This document shows positions 23,412-31,452 of a stretch of DNA of 33,189 nt, piece by piece. The notes under the pieces were generated by a model, which made no database searches, was not told the origin of the DNA, and saw nothing but the letters and a program-made list of their open reading frames with translations. The DNA is taken from positions 1 through 33,189 of the forward strand of contig CAOKBR010000009.1 in NCBI GenBank assembly GCA_948466735.1, read 5' to 3'. Position numbers and translations under genes: made by a program. The stretch's first letter is position 1; every line of letters starts with the position of its first letter. This DNA is from an uncultured Mycoplasmatota bacterium. GTDB taxonomy: Bacteria; Bacillota_I; Bacilli_A; RF39; UBA660.

Positions 23412-24159
23412 TTTTAACTCCTCCAATCAATGCGAAAAAGGCATCTCTTAAATTATTGGTTTTCGTCATTTTTTTAATTTCCATAGGAGTACCTTCTTGA
23501 ATGATGTTTCCATGGTTCATCATAATGACTCTATCGCATATGTTTTCTGCTTCTTCCATATAGTGAGTTGAGTATAAAACTACTTTTCCTCGTTTTTTTT
23601 CTTCTTTCATAAAGTCTAAAATAATTTGACTAGAAATAATATCTAAGCCACTTGTTGCTTCATCTAAGATATAATACTTTGGATCATGAATTAAACATCT
23701 AGCAATATTTACCCTTTGAGTTTGTCCAGTGGATAAATTAGCAATTCTTTGATTTAGAAATTCTTCCATATTTAAAGTTTTGACAATCTCTTTAATTCTT
23801 TGTTCTTGGATATTATCTTCTACTTCATAAATATCGCAACACATTTTTAGTAATTCATAAGTAGATATTGTTTGATAAATCTTGGTATTTCCTGATAAGT
23901 AAGCAATACTTTTTTTAATTTCAATTTCATTTTTTTGATAATCAAACGAATCAAATAAAATACTACCCTCAGTAGGTTCAAGGATACCCCCAATGGTTCT
24001 AAGTAGAGTCGTTTTTCCAGCACCAATATGACCAAAAAAAACAAAAATTTATCACTATTTTTAATCAAAATAAATTACAAGATTTGGAAAAAACACATAC
24101 GTTTATCCATTTTGATTAAGACGAATAAATTTCTTTTTAATATTTTTAACGCATAACAT
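23401..24159 (-). pseudogene. ABC transporter ATPase, NatA-like, broken near the N-terminus
   Basis: ATG 24159 has AGGAGGAAAA upstream and encodes MLCVKNIKKKFIRLNQNG, the usual ABC ATPase start, then TAA. The next about 35 codons need shifted reading (DKRMCFFQIL, stop, FILIKNSDKFLFF). The original frame resumes at GHIGAGKTTLLRTIGGI (Walker A) and runs intact through LSTGQTQRVNIARCLIHDP (signature) and YYILDEATSGLD (Walker B) to 23401. At least two frameshifts plus stop codons interrupt the short segment between the first beta strands and Walker A. A shortened product from an internal start would lack Walker A. This would have been the partner of the permease downstream. Confidence 0.8.
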
Positions 24160-24179
24160 GTTTTTCCTCCTCTTCCTAT

Positions 24180-24207
24180 ATTATATAAGGTGTAACAAAA
24201 AATACAA
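24180..24207 (-). promoter_or_regulatory. Promoter of the natA-natB-like unit
   Basis: Minus strand: TTGTAT (24207-24202), a 16-bp spacer and TATAAT (24185-24180), about 20 bp before ATG 24159. It appears functional although the first gene is broken. Confidence 0.65.
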
Positions 24208-24227
24208 GAAAAAGTTAATCATTAATA

Positions 24228-24262
24228 AAAAATACTAAGAAATAATCATCATTAGTATTTTT
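24228..24262 (-). terminator. Terminator of the 24270-26283 operon
   Basis: AAAAATACTA (24228-24237) and TAGTATTTTT (24253-24262) form a perfect 10-bp stem. On the minus strand it lies just after the stop of the 323-aa gene and ends in a T run. Confidence 0.75.
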
Positions 24263-24269
24263 GCTCACT

Positions 24270-25241
24270 TTAAAATATATCGTCTAAAGTTGTATTTTTA
24301 CTTGCCTTTATAATTTTATTAATGTTTGTGTACACTCTTCCTTGAGGCGCTTTATTCGGATTTTTTAATGAAATTGGGTGTTTTAATTTAATGGCTTTAT
24401 TTTTAAAATAAATAATATATTTTCCTGTATCTTCATAAGGCTCTATTTTATCAATTTCGGCATAGTAAGTAATTGCTTTTATCGGATTTTTTTGGTATAC
24501 TGCGATATATTTTAAGGAATCTATTCGATTAATGCCAATACTTACAGCAAACCATCGATTATTTTCGATAAATTCTTCCTGGAAGCCATCTAAATATGCA
24601 GCAACCACGATGGTATTTAAATCGTCTAAATTATCTTTAGTATTTATTAATAAAGAGGGTTGATCACTTACTTTATCAAATAGATAAATTGCTTCATGTT
24701 TATCATTTATATATTTTTTGAATTCTAAAATTTCAATATCAAAAGCGAAACAATTTTTTAAATCTTGCAATCTATAGTCAGCATCATCAATAATAATATA
24801 GACACCTAATTTATTATTGATCATAATACTAGTAAGTAAATCATCAATATTACGAAATTTATTATTTTGACAAAATGTATCAACATCATAATGAATCATA
24901 TTTAAATATTCAATCACGGTTTCTTTAATTTTATCTAGCGAATCTTTATAATTTAAAAAGAAATTTGTTAACTGGGGAGCAATATGTTCTTTAATCCCAT
25001 GACTTCTTAATTCGTTTTCTACCAAATATAATCTTGGTTGAGATAAATCTAATAAATATCCATCAGGAATGGTGCCATCCTGTCTTTTATTGGGTTTAAG
25101 ACGTTTTTTGATATCAATATAAATCATGTTCTCCCCAAAAATTTCTCTATCATGAGCAATGACATCTTTTTCAAAGGTATTTTCATCGCCTTCATAATTA
25201 TATTCTTTATATTCTATGTGGTCTTTAATAATATACTTCAT
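24270..25241 (-). CDS. Hypothetical protein with a possible PD-(D/E)XK-type nuclease core
   Basis: A 323-aa soluble protein that I do not recognise with certainty. Residues about 50-95 (GTIPDGYLLDLSQ, PRLYLVENELRSHG, HIAPQL) resemble the nuclease pattern of Asp in a PDG turn, followed by a beta strand with a Glu-x-acid/Lys pair and a helix with Q. Here the expected ExK is ENE, so the catalytic Lys would be missing or displaced. The C-terminal third is beta-rich (YIAVYQKNPIKAITYYAEI, YIIYFKNKAIKL). GGAGGAA precedes the start. It is the last gene of the operon starting at 26283. Confidence 0.65.
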   Translation of the reverse strand: MKYIIKDHIEYKEYNYEGDENTFEKDVIAHDREIFGENMIYIDIKKRLKPNKRQDGTIPDGYLLDLSQPRLYLVENELRSHGIKEHIAPQLTNFFLNYKDSLDKIKETVIEYLNMIHYDVDTFCQNNKFRNIDDLLTSIMINNKLGVYIIIDDADYRLQDLKNCFAFDIEILEFKKYINDKHEAIYLFDKVSDQPSLLINTKDNLDDLNTIVVAAYLDGFQEEFIENNRWFAVSIGINRIDSLKYIAVYQKNPIKAITYYAEIDKIEPYEDTGKYIIYFKNKAIKLKHPISLKNPNKAPQGRVYTNINKIIKASKNTTLDDIF

Positions 25242-25258
25242 AATTCCTCCGTAAATTC

Positions 25259-25486
25259 TTATGATAGAAATAAAACATTAATAATATTTTGTAATATTGT
25301 TTTAAAAGTCTTACTTAATTGATATAGTTTAATAATACTAAAAATGATGATAAGAATGCAAGTTGTACAATGAATGAAACCTATAGTACCATTTGGCTTT
25401 TCAAAAACGAATAGTTGCAAAATCAAAATTAATATGCTCCCCATTAATAAAAGGGTAAGTATCACTTTCTTTTTTCTATCATTCAA
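25259..25486 (-). CDS. Small membrane protein with two predicted helices
   Basis: A 75-aa protein with membrane segments at about residues 8-27 and 37-55 separated by FEKPNGTIGFIHC. TTG 25486 is the only plausible start in this frame (MNDRKKKVILTLLLMG). AAAGAG, overlapping the end of the upstream gene, would be its ribosome binding site, implying translational coupling. I do not recognise the family. Confidence 0.55.
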   Translation of the reverse strand: MNDRKKKVILTLLLMGSILILILQLFVFEKPNGTIGFIHCTTCILIIIFSIIKLYQLSKTFKTILQNIINVLFLS

Positions 25487-25491
25487 ATTTT

Positions 25492-25839
25492 TTACTCTTT
25501 TGGTAAATCAATTTCACTAAAAGCCCCTAAATCATAAGTAGTATAACCTAATTTATTTAAAGAATCCCAAGCGATTTGACTCCTTCTACCACTTTGGCAA
25601 TAAACTAAAATAGTTTTATGATTATCTAAATTAATATTTTCACTAATTTCATCATAAGGAATATTAATAGCCCCCTTAATGTGAGATATTTCATATTCTT
25701 CTTTGGTGCGAACATCAATAATGACATAATTTCCTTTTTCTATAATACTTTGAACACTATTTTCCAATTTTTCATTTTCTCCATTAGCACATCCAGTTAA
25801 TAAAATACTACTAATCACTAATATTAAAATTTTCTTCAT
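25492..25839 (-). CDS. Lipoprotein with rhodanese domain
   Basis: A 115-aa secreted rhodanese. The signal peptide MKKILILVISSILLTGC gives lipidation at Cys17 (lipobox LTGC). The domain follows with VIIDVRTKEEYEISHIKGAINIP (described here by its ends, VIIDVR and HIKGAINIP) and active-site Cys81 in LVYCQSGRRSQIAWDSL. Rhodaneses transfer sulfane sulfur; an external, membrane-tethered form may act on extracytoplasmic thiols or thiosulfate. ATG 25839 is preferred because AGGAG (minus strand, 25849-25845) precedes it. The start lies inside the 3' end of the DUF3781 gene (29-bp overlap). Confidence 0.88.
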   Translation of the reverse strand: MKKILILVISSILLTGCANGENEKLENSVQSIIEKGNYVIIDVRTKEEYEISHIKGAINIPYDEISENINLDNHKTILVYCQSGRRSQIAWDSLNKLGYTTYDLGAFSEIDLPKE

Positions 25840-26092
25840 CTTTACTCCTAAACGGATGGACAGTGATAATGGTGTAACTACTAGCATTTATGGTAATCAC
25901 ATAGCCACTAGTTAAAACATAATAGTTTTTTCCTTTTCTTATCACTTGTCTATCTTTTTTTTGTAATAATTTTTTGATATATGTAACAACATCATCATTT
26001 TCTAACTTCATATTTGTTTTGATTCGCTCTATTCCCATCTTAGTAGAATGAACTTTATCAATTAAAAAATCAAACTCTTTTTCTTCTATCAT
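25811..26092 (-). CDS. DUF3781 domain-containing protein
   Basis: A 93-aa protein matching DUF3781 over its whole length: LIDKVHSTKMGIERIKTNMKL (identified by VHSTKMGIERIK), then DDVVTYIKKLL, VIRKGKNYYV and GYVITINASSYTIITVHPF. Function unknown; small, cytoplasmic. Its ATG overlaps the stop of the zinc-ribbon gene (TAATG), and its 3' end overlaps the lipoprotein start, making the three genes a tightly packed translational unit. Confidence 0.85.
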   Translation of the reverse strand: MIEEKEFDFLIDKVHSTKMGIERIKTNMKLENDDVVTYIKKLLQKKDRQVIRKGKNYYVLTSGYVITINASSYTIITVHPFRSKDEENFNISD

Positions 26093-26283
26093 TAGATAAT
26101 TAAATCCTGTGGTTTTTTAACATATGATCGAACAATAGTTCCGCATTCTAAACAAATGACAAAATATACTGCTTGACCTTTAAGGGTAAACATTTTATTA
26201 GGTCCAATGGTCGCATATCCATCTTGTCTACCTTCTACAAATTTTTCTTTCCCACAAAAGGGACATTTTAACTTTTTTTCCAT
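26092..26283 (-). CDS. Small zinc-ribbon protein
   Basis: A 63-aa protein with two CxxC knuckles, Cys7/Cys10 (LKCPFCGKEK) and Cys44/Cys47 (VICLECGTIV), separated by FVEGRQDGYATI, a spacing typical of a small structural zinc ribbon. It has no other domain. AAGGAG precedes the start, and an extended -10 lies about 25 bp upstream. First gene of the operon. Confidence 0.8.
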   Translation of the reverse strand: MEKKLKCPFCGKEKFVEGRQDGYATIGPNKMFTLKGQAVYFVICLECGTIVRSYVKKPQDLII

Positions 26284-26305
26284 ATTTTCTCCTTCTTCTT
26301 TATCG

Positions 26306-26314
26306 ATTATAACA
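26306..26314 (-). promoter_or_regulatory. Extended -10 promoter of the zinc-ribbon/DUF3781/rhodanese operon
   Basis: On the minus strand TGTTATAAT (26314-26306). The -35 is weak. It sits between the pentapeptide-repeat stop and the operon's first gene. Confidence 0.6.
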
Positions 26315-26336
26315 CTTTTTCATCTTATTGAATAGA

Positions 26337-26963
26337 CTATTCCTTAACAATAACTTCAAGCATTCCAATTAAATGAGAACATTGAAAAGAGTCGATAATA
26401 ATTCCTTTTATTGAGTAAAAATCAAAGTTAGCTCCATATATATCACAAGTAGAAAAATCAACACCTTTTAATTTGGTTTTTAAAAATTCACATCCATTTA
26501 ATTTCGTATCTAAAAATTCAATATCTTTTATTTCACTTTCTAAAAAAGTAGAATCAGTTAAGGAACTATTTTCAAATGATACTTGACTAAACTTTGTATT
26601 AGAAAAGTTATTGTACTCTATAAGACAATTTTCAAAACGTACATCTTTTAAGGATCCTTGAATAAAGGAGGTTCCCATCATTTTACAATTTTTAAATACT
26701 ACGCGACTAATTAGTTGTTCATCAAAAACTTTATTGGATAAGTCACATCCATCAAAGATAACATCTACTAAATCTACACGGGATAATTCAATTTTAGAAA
26801 AGTCAATTTTATCAAAAACGCATCCATCAAAAGTGTGGTTTTCGATTAAAATGGGCTCGTTAATATTTTCTTTAAAATGGAAATTGGCAAATTCATCTAG
26901 TTGGTAAGCCTTTAATAGGTTTTCATCTTCCAAATAATTAATTTTAGGGGGATTAATTTTCAT
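26337..26963 (-). CDS. Pentapeptide-repeat protein
   Basis: A 208-aa protein made largely of A(D/N)LxX-like pentapeptides (FDGCVFDKIDFSKIELSRVD, then VRFENCLIEYNNFSNTKF and so on from about residue 45 to 185), which fold as a right-handed quadrilateral beta helix. Qnr and McbG members of this fold mimic DNA and protect gyrase, but the fold alone does not show that role. The start overlaps the MutS-like gene's end by 11 bp, so it is co-translated with a DNA-related ATPase, which makes a DNA-mimic role worth testing. Confidence 0.85.
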   Translation of the reverse strand: MKINPPKINYLEDENLLKAYQLDEFANFHFKENINEPILIENHTFDGCVFDKIDFSKIELSRVDLVDVIFDGCDLSNKVFDEQLISRVVFKNCKMMGTSFIQGSLKDVRFENCLIEYNNFSNTKFSQVSFENSSLTDSTFLESEIKDIEFLDTKLNGCEFLKTKLKGVDFSTCDIYGANFDFYSIKGIIIDSFQCSHLIGMLEVIVKE

Positions 26964-28725
26964 TACTTTTTCCTTCCTCCTTGATAAGATTCATCATTTT
27001 CATTAAATATTTTGCATTAGTGGTTTTAGAACGTCCTTTTCTTATTTGATAATCAAAGATAATTTTATCTTTTTTGTAGGTTTCCATAAAATGATAGTTA
27101 ACAATATTGTTCATATCACAAAGTTCAAAATCATGAGTTGTTAAGAAGACAATACAATTAAGATGGGTTAATTCTTCGATAATTTTCTTAGCACCAAATA
27201 TTCTATCATTATAATTGGTTCCTTTAAAGATTTCATCGACGAACACGATAGAGGATTGATCATTATTTCTACAAAAATCAAGAACTTCTTTCATTCTTAA
27301 AAGCTCCCCGTAAAAGGTAGATATGCCATGTACTAAATCATCTTTAACATTGATGGAGGTAAATATTTGATTGACTATTGGAATATTAAACTCTTTAGCA
27401 TTTACATAACTTCCTAAATAACCTAACACTAAATTTACCCCGATCATTTTCATAAATGAAGTTTTCCCACTCATATTAGAGCCAGTGATAATATTGATTT
27501 CCTTTTTTGTAGCAAAAGAATTTGAAATACATTTTTTCTCATTTAATAAAGGATGATATCCATCTATAATAGACATTTCTAAATTGGAATTTATATTGGG
27601 AAAAGAATGCACTTCTTTTACTAAGCCAATGGTAGATAGACTAATTAACACTTCAATTTTTTCTAATGAAGTGATACTTTTTTCTAAGTTTTCTTTGTGC
27701 TCTTTTAAATGATTTCGATAGGAAAATAAAACGACAAAATTTAAGGAGAAGAAAAGGTTACCTAGTAAGTAAGATAGAAAATTTAATCGATAACTATCTA
27801 AATTTGCTAAGTGATTTAGTCTAGTTAAAACATCAATTCCGTTGTTAATATCATTTTGTAATTTTAACATCAACTTACTATTAAAGTGTTGCTTACTAAC
27901 AAATTGATAAGTAGAAGTTAACTGTTTAAAAAGGAAAGTACAATTGGTAATGGCATCGAATTCTCTTTGATAGAGATGTTGATAGAAGTATGAGGCAATA
28001 ATTTGTAAAATAGCTAATCCCATAAAAAGAGAAAGCGGAACTATTTTTAATAGACTTAAAATAAAAAGAGTAATGGTAAGTAAAGATAGAAATAAGGAAC
28101 ATAATAATTCCATTGGTTTTTTCCTATCACTTTCATCAAAAAAGTATAAATAAGAGGTAAAATCTTCTTTTTGAACATGAGAAATTCTACTTAATATTTC
28201 CTGAAATCCAAGAATAAAATCAATGTTATTCGTTAATTCTAAAATGGCTTCTTGGTTTTGATGAATTCTCTTTAAAGAGATATTTTGTAATTGAAAACTT
28301 TTAAATAGACGCTTTTTTCCTCCCAGGCTACTAGTAAAATTAAGGTAGGTAAAAAGGGAGTTCTTTCCTGTTAAATTTAATTCTTCTAGAAAATGTTTTT
28401 CATCATCCATTAAGTCATCACTTTCTAATTTCCAGTTTTCATTACATCGATTGATATAGCGATTGATAATTTCGATATACTTTTTAGCTTTATTTAATAT
28501 GAATTTGATATTTTTATGTTTAGCGACTAAAAAAAGAAAAGTAATCGCTAGAAAAAGTAAGATTCCTTTAAAGAAAACGTTAGAATATTGTATATTCATG
28601 AAAATAAGAAAAATAATTATTCCAAATAAGATTAAGCGTAGAGTCGATATTTTTTGTGCTTTTTTGGTATACGCTAAAACAATTTTTTCTTGTTCTTTTT
28701 TAATTTTTAATAGTTCTTCATTCAT
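26953..28725 (-). CDS. Membrane-anchored MutS-family ATPase
   Basis: A 590-aa protein. Walker A is GSNMSGKTSFMK (415-426), Walker B with DE at 497-498 is SIVFVDEIFKGTN, and the MutS motif ISTFYGELLRMKEVL lies between them, followed by TTHDFEL. The N-terminal half has hydrophobic segments at about 28-68, 207-250 and 318-336 that replace the mismatch-recognition and connector domains of MutS. A lever/clamp-like helical region (about 100-200 and 260-400) links them. This is the uncharacterised MutS-related group anchored to the membrane, not the canonical mismatch-repair MutS. The start has AAAGGAGA and lies 11 bp after the upstream stop. Confidence 0.9.
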   Translation of the reverse strand: MNEELLKIKKEQEKIVLAYTKKAQKISTLRLILFGIIIFLIFMNIQYSNVFFKGILLFLAITFLFLVAKHKNIKFILNKAKKYIEIINRYINRCNENWKLESDDLMDDEKHFLEELNLTGKNSLFTYLNFTSSLGGKKRLFKSFQLQNISLKRIHQNQEAILELTNNIDFILGFQEILSRISHVQKEDFTSYLYFFDESDRKKPMELLCSLFLSLLTITLFILSLLKIVPLSLFMGLAILQIIASYFYQHLYQREFDAITNCTFLFKQLTSTYQFVSKQHFNSKLMLKLQNDINNGIDVLTRLNHLANLDSYRLNFLSYLLGNLFFSLNFVVLFSYRNHLKEHKENLEKSITSLEKIEVLISLSTIGLVKEVHSFPNINSNLEMSIIDGYHPLLNEKKCISNSFATKKEINIITGSNMSGKTSFMKMIGVNLVLGYLGSYVNAKEFNIPIVNQIFTSINVKDDLVHGISTFYGELLRMKEVLDFCRNNDQSSIVFVDEIFKGTNYNDRIFGAKKIIEELTHLNCIVFLTTHDFELCDMNNIVNYHFMETYKKDKIIFDYQIRKGRSKTTNAKYLMKMMNLIKEEGKSNEN

Positions 28726-28736
28726 AAATTTCTCCT

Positions 28737-29396
28737 TTATTTATCAATACTAACCACATAGTATTTACTATTTTTTTGATTGCTTATATCCCAATTTTTC
28801 CATTTAATTTCATAAATTTTAGTTCCTAAATCAATATATTTTTTGTGTTTATCTTTTCCCGTTGGTTTATAAATTTTCCCTGTCAGTGCTTCTTTTTGAT
28901 TTGGAAAATGACGAAAATATTTAAAAATGTAGTTTTTATCCTTTCTACCATGGTGAGATCCTGTGTGATATGTTTTATCCATAGTGGCTACAACGGCATA
29001 AGTTTTTGTAAAATTGGCATCTTTTAATACTTGCATAAACTTAATATCAAGCACAAATTGATACATTTCTTCTGGTGTTTTTCCATTCATTGGAAATTTT
29101 AATTCAATAGCAAACTTTTTACTTTTATTCTTTTTATTATAAATATAAATGTCCATCTCTTTTTTTAATGATTCTTCTAATGGATTACTTTTTTGATAAG
29201 TAATTCCTAATTTTTTAATATTACGTTCAAATTCAATCTTATCATTAGGGAACTTTTTTCTTAAAAATAGTCCGAGTTCTAATTGAAAACTAATTTCATT
29301 ATATAGTTCAATTTGTTCATCTTTTAAATAATGATTTAAAAATTCCTCTAATACTAGATTAAAATCTGCATCTTCAAAATTTAATGTTTTTTCCAT
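28737..29396 (-). CDS. PD-(D/E)XK nuclease-like hypothetical protein
   Basis: A 219-aa protein with a candidate restriction-endonuclease core: Glu in NDKIEFERNIKK, Asp in KKEMDIYIYNKK, and the strand FAIELKFPMNGKTPEEMYQF giving E-x-K. A helix with Gln/Asp follows and could complete the fold. I cannot name the family. The protein has no membrane segment. It is the first gene of an operon with the MutS-like ATPase and the pentapeptide-repeat protein, and a good promoter lies upstream, suggesting a DNA-processing role (inference). Confidence 0.7.
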   Translation of the reverse strand: MEKTLNFEDADFNLVLEEFLNHYLKDEQIELYNEISFQLELGLFLRKKFPNDKIEFERNIKKLGITYQKSNPLEESLKKEMDIYIYNKKNKSKKFAIELKFPMNGKTPEEMYQFVLDIKFMQVLKDANFTKTYAVVATMDKTYHTGSHHGRKDKNYIFKYFRHFPNQKEALTGKIYKPTGKDKHKKYIDLGTKIYEIKWKNWDISNQKNSKYYVVSIDK

Positions 29397-29417
29397 ATTT
29401 TCTCTTCTTTCTTTATC

Positions 29418-29446
29418 ATTATATCGTAATTTATTCTACTTAACAA
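29418..29446 (-). promoter_or_regulatory. Promoter of the nuclease-like/MutS-like/pentapeptide operon
   Basis: Minus strand: TTGTTA (29446-29441), a 17-bp spacer and TATAAT (29423-29418), about 22 bp before ATG 29396. Confidence 0.8.
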
Positions 29447-29456
29447 CGTAAAAGGA

Positions 29457-29482
29457 AAAGAAAAAAGCAATGGAGGTTGCTT
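29457..29482 (-). terminator. Terminator after the 205-aa gene
   Basis: AAGCAA (29465-29470) and TTGCTT (29477-29482) form the stem; on the minus strand it is followed by a T run (29464-29459). The stem overlaps the stop codon of the upstream gene. Confidence 0.65.
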
Positions 29483-30098
29483 ACTTTTTAGGGTTTATTT
29501 TATAATGTAAACTTTTTTCCCTGGTACAGTTACGATCAAAGTGAGCCTTCATTTCTTCTTGTATTTTTCTTTGCTTATTTTTTGAATAGATAAAAGAAAG
29601 TCGATTTAAGATATAAGCTTCACTCATAGAAAGGTCTTGATACGCTATGATGTAGTGGGTAAGATATTCGTATAACTCTTGACTAGATAGGGTAGTTAAG
29701 AGTTTTTTTAATTTATTATTTGCTAAAGTAAGCTCTTCTTTGGTAAGTTTTTTTTGCATTAAGGTTAAAAGAGGGTGCTCTATCATATAGCTATACACAA
29801 ATAGATATTCTTTTTCACTACAAGTTTCTATGTGGTAAGCGTATTTGGTAAAAAGAAGAGCATACTCTTTTTGCTCTTGTAATTCTTCTAGTTCCTTAAC
29901 TTCTTCTCTAGATAATTGATCAGTAGGAAGAGAATTTAGATAAGAATATCTTTCTTTTTCCAATTCGCTTTCATAATTTAACCATTTTTCAAATTCAATA
30001 TCTGGAGTGATATTTGATAAAAAATTTCTTGTTAATACTTTCATTTTTTCTTTACCTTTAGAAAATTCTTTTGCTAAAGTGCCATTAATATTTATCAT
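29481..30098 (-). CDS. Hypothetical helical protein of 205 aa
   Basis: Soluble, rich in Glu, Lys, Leu and Tyr, and probably all-helical, with segments such as SREEVKELEELQEQKEYALL and LTKEELTLANNKLKKLLTTL. I see no catalytic or metal-binding motif and do not recognise the family. ATG 30098 has AGAGGTAG at good spacing on the minus strand; a Met inside (MKVLTRNF, residue 19) is an alternative start. It lies 89 bp downstream of the XRE-type regulator gene in the same direction and may belong to its transcript. Confidence 0.65.
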   Translation of the reverse strand: MININGTLAKEFSKGKEKMKVLTRNFLSNITPDIEFEKWLNYESELEKERYSYLNSLPTDQLSREEVKELEELQEQKEYALLFTKYAYHIETCSEKEYLFVYSYMIEHPLLTLMQKKLTKEELTLANNKLKKLLTTLSSQELYEYLTHYIIAYQDLSMSEAYILNRLSFIYSKNKQRKIQEEMKAHFDRNCTREKSLHYKINPKK

Positions 30099-30187
30099 AT
30101 TGTACTACCTCTTTTTTAAATTTATAATTGATGAAATGCTATTGTTTTATTTTTTATTGATATTTTTTCCTACTTCGTTCCCATCGC

Positions 30188-30982
30188 TTACCTCCTTGTT
30201 TTCAAAAGTAGATATTTTCCTTCAATAACGAAAGTGATAAATACCATGATAATTGATGTAATTATATTAGGAATATTACTTGTATCATTAGTAACATTTA
30301 ATATTTTGGAACAAAACGGATTAATGGTTATTGTACAAATTGCAAGTAATATTAAGTTAAGTGAAATTTTATGGTGGATATTTATCTTTGTTAGTGTCGA
30401 TAAAATAACACTGATCCATAAAAGTCCTAAAACAAAAGTAGCAATGATTATACTAGGTAAAAGATAGTTTTCATTTGTTACAAAATGAATAGTTACTAGT
30501 AATGAATAAATGAGTAAGGTAAATACTGTTGTAATTTTAGTGAATAAGTATTTATCTTTGGATAAATAAAAGGGAAGGGTAGTAATCGATGCTGAAATTA
30601 AGATTCCACATAATGCAATCAGTGACCATGATAGTTTATGATCAATTGCTAAATTACAAATGAAACAAGTAATGATAGCAATTAAATATCCTAAATTAAT
30701 AAAATAGAAAATTCCTTTTTTAATGGCTCGATACTTTCGTATTTCCTTTTTTTCTTTAGTTAATACTTCATCATCACACGCTGTAAAAAACTCATGTTCT
30801 GAAATATTTAACTCTTTACATAAAGAAGTAATTACACTAATATCTGGATAAGTAATACCTCGCTCCCATTTGGATATTGTCGTTGGAATAACATAAAGTC
30901 TTTGAGCTAATTCTTCCTGTGTTAAATTAGCTTCTTTTCTTTTTTCAGCGATATACTTGCCGAAACTTTTTTTATCTTGCAT
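30188..30982 (-). CDS. XRE-family helix-turn-helix regulator with a membrane domain
   Basis: A 264-aa protein starting MQDKKSFGKYIAEKRKEANL. Residues about 8-62 are a Cro/C1-type HTH (TQEELAQRLYVIPTTISKWERG, named by its ends TQEELAQRL and ISKWERG). A charged linker (EVLTKEKKEIRKYRAIKKG) leads to seven or so hydrophobic segments from residue 90 to the end. It may be a membrane-tethered repressor that senses an envelope signal. ATG 30982 is chosen over the longer frame (31081) because AAAGGAG precedes it and the HTH begins immediately after. Confidence 0.85.
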   Translation of the reverse strand: MQDKKSFGKYIAEKRKEANLTQEELAQRLYVIPTTISKWERGITYPDISVITSLCKELNISEHEFFTACDDEVLTKEKKEIRKYRAIKKGIFYFINLGYLIAIITCFICNLAIDHKLSWSLIALCGILISASITTLPFYLSKDKYLFTKITTVFTLLIYSLLVTIHFVTNENYLLPSIIIATFVLGLLWISVILSTLTKINIHHKISLNLILLAICTITINPFCSKILNVTNDTSNIPNIITSIIMVFITFVIEGKYLLLKTRR

Positions 30983-31204
30983 AAATTTTTCTCCTTTCAA
31001 GAACCATTGTATTTTCTTTTTCTTGTTTTTTAAATAGCTTGTTACGCTAGTCCTTGTTTTATAAGGAAATAATAAAATCATTTTTAAATTTTACTTACTC
31101 AATTATTTTAGCATTTTTTCTTGGGAAAAGATAGCAATTTTTTTGAAAATCGACATTTATTTTTCATAATTTTTTAATTTTAGCAAAAAATAGTAAATAA
31201 GTAG

Positions 31205-31233
31205 TTGTCAAATAAAAAAAGTTTTGCTATAAT
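31205..31233 (+). promoter_or_regulatory. Promoter of tRNA-Met
   Basis: TTGTCA (31205-31210), a 17-bp spacer and TATAAT (31228-31233) with extended TGC, about 20 bp before the tRNA. Near consensus, as expected for a stable RNA gene. The remainder of 30983-31204 shows no gene. Confidence 0.9.
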
Positions 31234-31252
31234 CAAATACGTATTAAGAAAT

Positions 31253-31329
31253 GGCGAGATAGCTCAGTTGGCTAGAGCACTGCGTTCATACCGCAGGTGT
31301 CGAGGGTTCGAATCCCCCTCTCGCTACCA
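31253..31329 (+). tRNA. tRNA-Met (anticodon CAT)
   Basis: Acceptor GGCGAGA/TCTCGCT (first pair G-T), D arm GCTC/GAGC, anticodon stem CTGCG/CGCAG around TTCATAC, T arm with loop TTCGAAT, encoded CCA at 31327-31329. It lacks the initiator features I would expect (three G-C pairs at the base of the anticodon stem), so it is elongator Met or possibly Ile2 with lysidine. The accessory region with the toxin-antitoxin locus follows. Confidence 0.93.
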
Positions 31330-31366
31330 TTGGGAAATCTGTTCGAACTTTTCGAACTTAAGATAG

Positions 31367-31390
31367 GAGACTTGCCAAAAGTCTTTTTTT
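31367..31390 (+). terminator. Terminator after tRNA-Met
   Basis: AGACTT (31368-31373) pairs with AAGTCT (31379-31384) around GCCAA, followed by TTTTTT. A second inverted repeat GTTCGAA/TTCGAAC lies just upstream at 31341-31357. Confidence 0.8.
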
Positions 31391-31417
31391 ATGATATTAT
31401 GAATATGTCAAGGAAAC

Positions 31418-31446
31418 TTGCATAAAATAAAAAAGGGAAATACATA
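31418..31446 (+). promoter_or_regulatory. Promoter of the candidate antitoxin RNA
   Basis: TTGCAT (31418-31423), a 17-bp spacer and TACATA (31441-31446). Predicted transcription start is near 31453, which puts the repeat GTTGAGTACTTACC at the extreme 5' end of the RNA. Confidence 0.6.
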
Positions 31447-31452
31447 ACTTTC

